Origin: a virus
DNA length: 26,065 bases
Virus record (IMG/VR): IMGVR_UViG_3300017917_003070
Location: 1-26,065 of that record
Reading direction: 5' to 3' (one strand)
Part shown: piece by piece, positions 23,070 to 26,065 of the stretch
Position numbering within the stretch: the stretch's first letter is position 1
How the letters are laid out: every line of letters begins with the position of its first letter
Translations under genes and position numbers: made by a program
The notes under the pieces: model-generated
What the model saw: only the letters and a program-made list of their open reading frames with translations
What the model was told of the DNA's origin: nothing
Databases searched by the model: none

Positions 23070-23522
23070 TTATATACCAAAGTATGTTTGGAAGAAATAC
23101 TTGGGAATTTTACTATGACCCATATCTATATGAATAGCTTCCCCACCACCTTTAGTGACAGCATCTGCGGCTAAATATAGGTTTTTATTGATGTTACCCC
23201 AATTAGATATGTCATACATCATATGAACATTATTGGTGTATTTTAGTTGGTTATAGCGGCGATCTGTTGATGGGTCTATTAGACCGATGAAGGCATAATC
23301 TGGGCTATAGTTCTTGAATACATCCAATCCTCCCGCGCTGAAACCAATTAATGCTGTAGTGCGGGGATCAATTTTAGGTTTTATTTTGGTTAAAGGAGTA
23401 CCGTATGGTACTATATGTACTTCATATTGGTACCTAAGATGTTCTGGAATTTGATTTTCCATCCATTGTGGGGTGGCATAATACATTCCACACCATATGA
23501 TAATTGTTTTAATGAGTGTCAT
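23070..23522 (-). CDS. Small alpha/beta-hydrolase-like (serine esterase/lipase) protein
   Basis: A 150-aa protein with the nucleophile elbow GFSAGG (60-65, Ser62) after the strand TTALI. It has an acidic candidate at Asp83 in LIDPSTDRR and a His near the C-terminus (His131 or His136 in HIDMGHSKIP), together forming a possible Ser-Asp-His triad. The N-terminus (LIKTIIIWCGMYYAT) is the first strand rather than a clear signal peptide. At 150 aa it is shorter than most alpha/beta hydrolases. Its start overlaps the stop of a 35-aa membrane peptide by one base. It might be an esterase acting on outer-membrane lipids or the cell wall during lysis, or on a host metabolite; only the fold is suggested by sequence. 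Confidence 0.68.
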   Translation of the reverse strand: MTLIKTIIIWCGMYYATPQWMENQIPEHLRYQYEVHIVPYGTPLTKIKPKIDPRTTALIGFSAGGLDVFKNYSPDYAFIGLIDPSTDRRYNQLKYTNNVHMMYDISNWGNINKNLYLAADAVTKGGGEAIHIDMGHSKIPKYFFQTYFGI

Positions 23523-23629
23523 TAGGCTATGGCTTTAATTATGTGAATAACAATGTAAGCTAAACCTAAGAAAACAGCAAAGTAATACATGATGTTTTCA
23601 AATGGGGAATGTAAGTGATTTTTATTCAT
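23522..23629 (-). CDS. 35-aa membrane peptide, coupled to the hydrolase gene
   Basis: A short frame reading MNKNHLHSPFENIMYYFAVF, then LGLAYIVIHIIKAIA, with one transmembrane stretch (about 14-33) and a short polar N-terminus. The start ATG follows ATAAAGGTTATG, the same start region as two other genes here, and is 21 nt beyond the -7 box of promoter 23650-23683. The stop overlaps the hydrolase ATG by one base, so the pair is translationally coupled. A holin-like or membrane-anchor partner for the hydrolase is possible, but one-helix peptides are too generic to name. Confidence 0.6.
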   Translation of the reverse strand: MNKNHLHSPFENIMYYFAVFLGLAYIVIHIIKAIA

Positions 23630-23649
23630 AACCTTTATTTATTTTATAT

Positions 23650-23683
23650 ATGAATATACGTATATACTCTGTTGATGCCAAAA
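23650..23683 (-). promoter_or_regulatory. Cassette-type promoter of the hydrolase pair
   Basis: On the minus strand, TTTTTGGC is followed exactly 20 nt after TTTG by TATATTCAT. It shares box and spacing with the other promoters but lacks the conserved GATGT before the -7 box. The start codon is 21 nt downstream of the box. Confidence 0.6.
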
Positions 23684-23917
23684 ATTTTTATAAAAGAGAG
23701 ATTTTGGGTTTTACCATTTGTGGTGCAAAGGGGTAGTTTGGAAATTGGAGGTGTGTTGTGGAGCGTATATATGTATATACAATCGGCGCGCAAAGATCGT
23801 ATACGATCTGTTTTGTGGTCATTCACGCAGGAAGATCAAGTATCCGGTTATATGGACCATAACGCGCATGGGAGCGTAATATACACATACCGTATATGTA
23901 CGTACCGTGTACTGCGG
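23684..23917. other. Palindrome-rich non-coding region
   Basis: About 230 bases without a supported gene. It contains a perfect 16-bp palindrome (AGATCGTATACGATCT, 23794-23809) with two GATC sites, an inverted repeat GTATATA-TG-TATATAC at 23765-23780, GGCGCGC/GCGCGC strings and GTACGTAC with related GTAC steps near 23898-23910. It ends in the stem TGCGGC-TAA-GCCGCA (23913-23927), whose loop holds the stop codon of the next upstream gene. It has more GC and alternating purine-pyrimidine runs than the rest. It could be a regulatory hub, a replication origin or a methylation/restriction-related site; none is proven. Confidence 0.5.
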
Positions 23918-24181
23918 CTAAGCCGCAAGATTACTTTTTACCAACCTCACAAATTCATTTATCTTGTCAGCATCGGCTTTACTTTCATCACACGCCCATT
24001 TTAAAACATCAGCGTAATGTGATGAACGATGATAGTCAATCATGTCATCATATGTTTTGAAGTTGGGTTTAGAAAACGTTACATATGAGCCATCAGCATC
24101 ATCTGAAATTTGGTAACCGAGTGCTTCAACGAATGCATAAACTGATTTGTTGATGTGTTTTTTCTGTTCTGTCTTTGTCAT
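23918..24181 (-). CDS. Small cassette protein (87 aa)
   Basis: An 87-aa unknown protein started at the ATG at 24181, which is 24 nt beyond the -7 box of its promoter and follows the common AACACATG leader. A TTG three codons upstream is not needed. Basic N-terminus (MTKTEQKKHINKSVYAFVEAL), then GYQISDDADGSYVTFSKP and a C-terminal helix rich in charge (WACDESKADADKINEFVRLV). No membrane segment or known motif. Its stop lies in a hairpin (23913-23927). It may be a host-takeover or anti-defence protein, as often found in such arrays, but nothing identifies it. Confidence 0.62.
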   Translation of the reverse strand: MTKTEQKKHINKSVYAFVEALGYQISDDADGSYVTFSKPNFKTYDDMIDYHRSSHYADVLKWACDESKADADKINEFVRLVKSNLAA

Positions 24182-24204
24182 GTGTTTCAATTATTTATTT
24201 ATAT

Positions 24205-24238
24205 CTGAATATAACATCAAGGTTGGGCGAGGCCAAAC
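24205..24238 (-). promoter_or_regulatory. Cassette promoter (87-aa gene)
   Basis: On the minus strand, GTTTGGCCTCGCCC is followed 20 nt after TTTG by TATATTCAG with GATGT directly before it. The -7 box is 24 nt from the start codon, and the previous gene's stop is 6 nt before the -33 side. Confidence 0.85.
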
Positions 24239-24244
24239 ATAGAG

Positions 24245-24403
24245 TTAAGCTTCTAATCTTTCAGAAGCAACCACATAATCAAATTTCACTATTCCAGCGT
24301 ATGTCTTACCTTTAAAGCTGTAGTGGTTTAAACCAGCATCCAAACCATCATAAGTAAATGCTGTTACCAATTCTGTGCCTACATATCCCTTTGTTACTGT
24401 CAT
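24245..24403 (-). CDS. Small cassette protein (52 aa)
   Basis: A 52-aa frame reading MTVTKGYVGTELVTAFTYDG, then LDAGLNHYSFKGKTYAGIVK and FDYVVASERLEA. It is mostly beta-like, near neutral, without membrane segments or Cys. Its start is 25 nt beyond the -7 box of promoter 24428-24461, and its stop is 6 nt before the next promoter. This promoter spacing, rather than similarity, is what supports it as a real gene. Function unknown. Confidence 0.6.
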   Translation of the reverse strand: MTVTKGYVGTELVTAFTYDGLDAGLNHYSFKGKTYAGIVKFDYVVASERLEA

Positions 24404-24427
24404 GTTATTACTATTTTTAATTATGAA

Positions 24428-24461
24428 CTAAATATAACATCCTCCCCTCACGAAGCCAAAC
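24428..24461 (-). promoter_or_regulatory. Cassette promoter (52-aa gene)
   Basis: On the minus strand, GTTTGGCTTCGTG is followed 20 nt after TTTG by TATATTTAG with GATGT before it. The start codon is 25 nt from the -7 box, and the 54-aa gene ends 1 nt before it. Confidence 0.85.
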
Positions 24462-24462
24462 C

Positions 24463-24627
24463 TTAGGCTATGTTATCGTTTTCTAAGGTTTCGATGGTTA
24501 CGTTAAGTACACCTCTCAAATAACCAATGATCCAATCTTTACTATCACCATTCATACACATTGTGTCTACTTCGTTGATTTGGTTCTTCAACATTCCAGC
24601 TAAAATTGTCTTGTTACTTTTGTTCAT
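24463..24627 (-). CDS. Small cassette protein (54 aa)
   Basis: A 54-aa frame reading MNKSNKTILAGMLKNQINEV, then DTMCMNGDSKDWIIGYLRGV and LNVTIETLENDNIA. It is helical with a short acidic end and one Cys, and I do not recognise it. The start follows AATAAGTAACACATG and is 24 nt beyond the -7 box. The stop is 1 nt before the next promoter. A small soluble helical protein with a binding rather than catalytic role seems likely, by size only. Confidence 0.6.
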   Translation of the reverse strand: MNKSNKTILAGMLKNQINEVDTMCMNGDSKDWIIGYLRGVLNVTIETLENDNIA

Positions 24628-24650
24628 GTGTTACTTATTTTTAATTATGA

Positions 24651-24684
24651 CTAAATATAACATCAGGGCCGGGCGAGGCCAAAC
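24651..24684 (-). promoter_or_regulatory. Cassette promoter (54-aa gene)
   Basis: On the minus strand, GTTTGGCCTCGCCC is followed 20 nt after TTTG by TATATTTAG with GATGT before it. The -7 box is 24 nt from the start codon. Confidence 0.85.
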
Positions 24685-24690
24685 AGGAGG

Positions 24691-24876
24691 TTAATCACGA
24701 TAACGTTGAGCGTATCGTTTTATTACCTCACTGCACTCATCTAAAGTCAAGCTATCAGCTAATCTGATCACCTCATCAGCGGTTTCATGATCACATTCAC
24801 CGTAAGCGTTAATCATGTCGTTACACTTGATCTGTAAATCAATTACTCTGTTAATCAAATCTTCTCTCATGTTCAT
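24691..24876 (-). CDS. Small acidic cassette protein (61 aa)
   Basis: A 61-aa protein reading MNMREDLINRVIDLQIKCND, then MINAYGECDHETADEVIRLA and DSLTLDECSEVIKRYAQRYR with a final Asp. It is a helical, acidic protein with three Cys (C18, C28, C48) that are not in a tight metal-site pattern. Start at 24876 lies 17 nt beyond the -7 box, the shortest spacing of the array, and follows AACACATG. The second Met (residue 3) is an alternative start. Function unknown. Confidence 0.62.
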   Translation of the reverse strand: MNMREDLINRVIDLQIKCNDMINAYGECDHETADEVIRLADSLTLDECSEVIKRYAQRYRD

Positions 24877-24892
24877 GTGTTTTTAATTATGG

Positions 24893-24926
24893 CTAAATAT
24901 AACATCCCTCTCCCACAAGGCCAAAC
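24893..24926 (-). promoter_or_regulatory. Cassette promoter (61-aa gene)
   Basis: On the minus strand, GTTTGGCCTTGTG is followed 20 nt after TTTG by TATATTTAG with GATGT before it. A terminator palindrome (24931-24946) sits just before its upstream end. Confidence 0.85.
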
Positions 24927-24930
24927 AGAA

Positions 24931-24946
24931 GGGCACCTAGGTGCCC
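24931..24946 (-). terminator. Palindromic terminator-like hairpin
   Basis: GGGCACCTAGGTGCCC, a perfect 16-bp palindrome (6-bp stem with CTAG loop), followed on the minus strand by TTCTGTTT. It lies 31 nt after the stop of the 147-aa gene and 4 nt before the next promoter, and would separate these two transcription units. The T run is short, so it may be partial. Confidence 0.6.
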
Positions 24947-24977
24947 AAACTGCTCATAATTAAAAATAACACACACA

Positions 24978-25421
24978 CTATACTTTCTTCATAAACTGAA
25001 TCACATTTGTTGCTTCATCAAAAACTGAATCATCATCTGTCTCAAATGCGTCTTCTATATTAGAAATAATTTCACTGTAAATACTATCATCATCTACTTC
25101 AACTTGTAGTTCTCGACCGTACAAACCAAATTCAACATATGACTCTATATCCACACCTGATCCTTTAATTGCTTCTTTAGCCGCTTCTAATGCTCGTTCT
25201 TGAATTGTACGAGTATATTCAATCAATGAATCTTTTGTGAACACAGCTGCTACTATACTTTTACCTCGTTCTAACTCAACAATATCACCTTGGGGTGTTA
25301 ACTGTTTAATCATTTGGTCTCGCATCCCTACTTCATTGATGATGCGTTCCATTGTTTCACCATCCAATTCGATTTCTTTTAAAGCCGCAATTACAATCGG
25401 CACAATACTTTTGTTTATCAT
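24978..25421 (-). CDS. Acidic cassette protein (147 aa)
   Basis: The largest gene of the array (147 aa), unrecognised. The N-terminal part (SIVPIVIAALKEIELDG, ETMERIINEVGMRDQMIKQL) is helical. The middle VELERGKSIVAAVFTKDSLI and ALEAAKEAIKGSG suggest an alpha/beta domain. The end is strongly acidic (VEVDDDSIYSEI, EDAFETDDDSVFDEA), which could mimic nucleic acid or bind a basic host protein; that is inference. Start at 25421 follows GACACATG and is 24 nt beyond the -7 box. It is the only array gene followed by a terminator-like palindrome. Confidence 0.65.
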   Translation of the reverse strand: MINKSIVPIVIAALKEIELDGETMERIINEVGMRDQMIKQLTPQGDIVELERGKSIVAAVFTKDSLIEYTRTIQERALEAAKEAIKGSGVDIESYVEFGLYGRELQVEVDDDSIYSEIISNIEDAFETDDDSVFDEATNVIQFMKKV

Positions 25422-25444
25422 GTGTCTTAATTATTTATTTATAT

Positions 25445-25478
25445 CTGAATATAACATCCTTCCCCCACGAAGCCAAAC
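25445..25478 (-). promoter_or_regulatory. Cassette promoter (147-aa gene)
   Basis: On the minus strand, GTTTGGCTTCGTGG is followed 20 nt after TTTG by TATATTCAG with GATGT before it. The preceding gene's stop is 1 nt away. Confidence 0.85.
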
Positions 25479-25479
25479 C

Positions 25480-25719
25480 TTAGTTCAAAATGAATTTATT
25501 TTCTCTGATGAACTTGTTTATCGCTTTCAAAGCACTCTCACATGCTGCTTGATGCATCTTTAGTTCCATCATCTGTTCAATGATTTCTTCTGATTCAGAA
25601 TATGAAATAGGTTGATCAAGTTCTTGACTGCACAACGTAAGTTGTTCTTGTGCTTCCTGAATTCCTTCTTTGGCTAATTTTGCCATTTCAATGGCGTCAA
25701 TCATTACTAGATATTTCAT
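25480..25719 (-). CDS. Helical cassette protein (79 aa)
   Basis: A 79-aa protein reading MKYLVMIDAIEMAKLAKEGI, then two long helices with coiled-coil character (EAQEQLTLCSQELDQ and SEEIIEQMMELKMHQAACESALKAI), and a basic end NKFIRENKFILN. The helix pair is joined by a PISYSES turn, so a helical hairpin is likely. Start is 24 nt beyond the -7 box. No family recognised; it might bind a host protein. Confidence 0.63.
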   Translation of the reverse strand: MKYLVMIDAIEMAKLAKEGIQEAQEQLTLCSQELDQPISYSESEEIIEQMMELKMHQAACESALKAINKFIRENKFILN

Positions 25720-25742
25720 GTGCTAACGTTTTTTAATTATGA

Positions 25743-25776
25743 CTAAATATAACATCCTTCTCCCGTGAGGCCAAAC
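25743..25776 (-). promoter_or_regulatory. Cassette promoter (79-aa gene)
   Basis: On the minus strand, GTTTGGCCTCACGG is followed 20 nt after TTTG by TATATTTAG with GATGT before it. The stop of the 82-aa gene is 6 nt before its upstream end. Confidence 0.85.
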
Positions 25777-25782
25777 AAGTGG

Positions 25783-26031
25783 TTACACCCACATGTCATA
25801 AGCATACATCTCTCTTGAGTTATGATCTGCAGTTACTACTAAACCATCACCGCATATCTCTTGGAGTTCCTTAATCCCCACACTAGTGAAAACATAAGCA
25901 GCCCACTCATCATTCCTCTTAGCTACTACCCTACCACTTAAACCTGGTAGTGGATGAGGCATATATACTGGTTTGAAGTTCTTTGATTTACGAATTGCTG
26001 AAACGTACTTGTGAAATGAATTCATTGCCAT
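25783..26031 (-). CDS. Small cassette protein (82 aa)
   Basis: An 82-aa protein, unrecognised. Basic N-terminus (MAMNSFHKYVSAIRKSKNFK), then VYMPHPLPGLSGRVVAKR and a beta/alpha part DEWAAYVFTSVGIKELQEI, ending in ADHNSREMYAYDMWV. The start at 26031 is 26 nt beyond the partial -7 box at the window edge; Met3 (26025) would give 32, outside the usual range, so Met1 is preferred. Function unknown. Confidence 0.62.
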   Translation of the reverse strand: MAMNSFHKYVSAIRKSKNFKPVYMPHPLPGLSGRVVAKRNDEWAAYVFTSVGIKELQEICGDGLVVTADHNSREMYAYDMWV

Positions 26032-26056
26032 ATCTTTATGTGTTTTTAATTTATAT

Positions 26057-26065
26057 CTGAATATA
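26057..26065 (-). promoter_or_regulatory. Partial cassette promoter at window edge (-7 box only)
   Basis: The minus strand starts with TATATTCAG, the -7 element of the array promoters, 26 nt before the 82-aa gene. The TTTG box would lie just outside the window. Confidence 0.6.

Noticed and set aside
23644-24004. Frames on both strands (60 and 110 codons) in the palindrome-rich gap
   Set aside because: One overlaps promoter 23650-23683, the other runs opposite the 87-aa gene; neither has a start signal or recognisable protein character.
24182-24190. TTG start three codons before the 87-aa gene
   Set aside because: The ATG at 24181 has the AACACATG leader and the 24-nt distance to the -7 box seen in the other cassettes.
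24205-25776. Regularly spaced repeats as a CRISPR array
   Set aside because: The repeats are promoters with conserved boxes, and the intervals are coding frames of very different lengths.

Overview
The window looks like part of the genome of a contractile-tailed (T4-like) phage infecting a Bacteroidetes bacterium, most likely a flavobacterium. T4-like ancestry is shown by recognisable gp6 (baseplate wedge, J family), gp25 and gp5-like hub/spike proteins and by a gp55-like late sigma factor. A Bacteroidetes host is inferred from three things: promoters of the TTTG / TAnnTTTG type, start codons preceded by A/T-rich leaders with few Shine-Dalgarno sequences, and a secreted protein whose signal peptide ends in SLYSQ. 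All supported genes lie on the minus strand, so transcription runs from 26065 towards 1.

Layout in transcription order. (1) 26.06-23.9 kb: a run of very small unidentified genes (52-147 codons). Almost every one has its own copy of a near-identical 34-bp promoter, and stop codons usually end 1-6 nt before the next promoter. (2) 23.9-21.3 kb: a palindrome-rich non-coding stretch, a possible lysis pair (35-aa membrane peptide and a 150-aa serine alpha/beta-hydrolase-like protein), a 37-aa basic peptide, a GNAT-like protein, a small membrane protein and an AT-hook protein. (3) 21.2-18.6 kb: a DUF932-like protein, a small overlapping gene, a 124-nt tRNA-Leu-like gene with an enlarged central arm, tRNA-Arg(TCT), a secreted protein, tRNA-Met(CAT), a membrane/coiled-coil protein and a strong terminator. 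(4) 18.5-16.6 kb: a tightly overlapping operon of a 66-aa helical protein, an HD-domain phosphohydrolase, a small membrane protein and the gp55-like sigma factor. (5) 16.5-0.7 kb: the baseplate/tail operons (hub/spike, gp25, gp6, a 1051-aa structural protein, fibre-like proteins and three tandem paralogues). (6) 0.7-0 kb: a GIY-YIG nuclease and the start of a zinc-ribbon DNA primase, cut by the window edge.

How it may work together (inference): host RNA polymerase would use the TTTG / TATATTTAG promoters for the small-gene cassettes and for the operon carrying the late sigma factor. That factor would then switch on the baseplate operons, three of which start just after a TATATTTATAA-like element that lacks the upstream TTTG box. 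The most unusual signals are the cassette-like promoter array, the expanded tRNA-like gene, the mini-hydrolase/membrane-peptide pair and the palindromic non-coding region.
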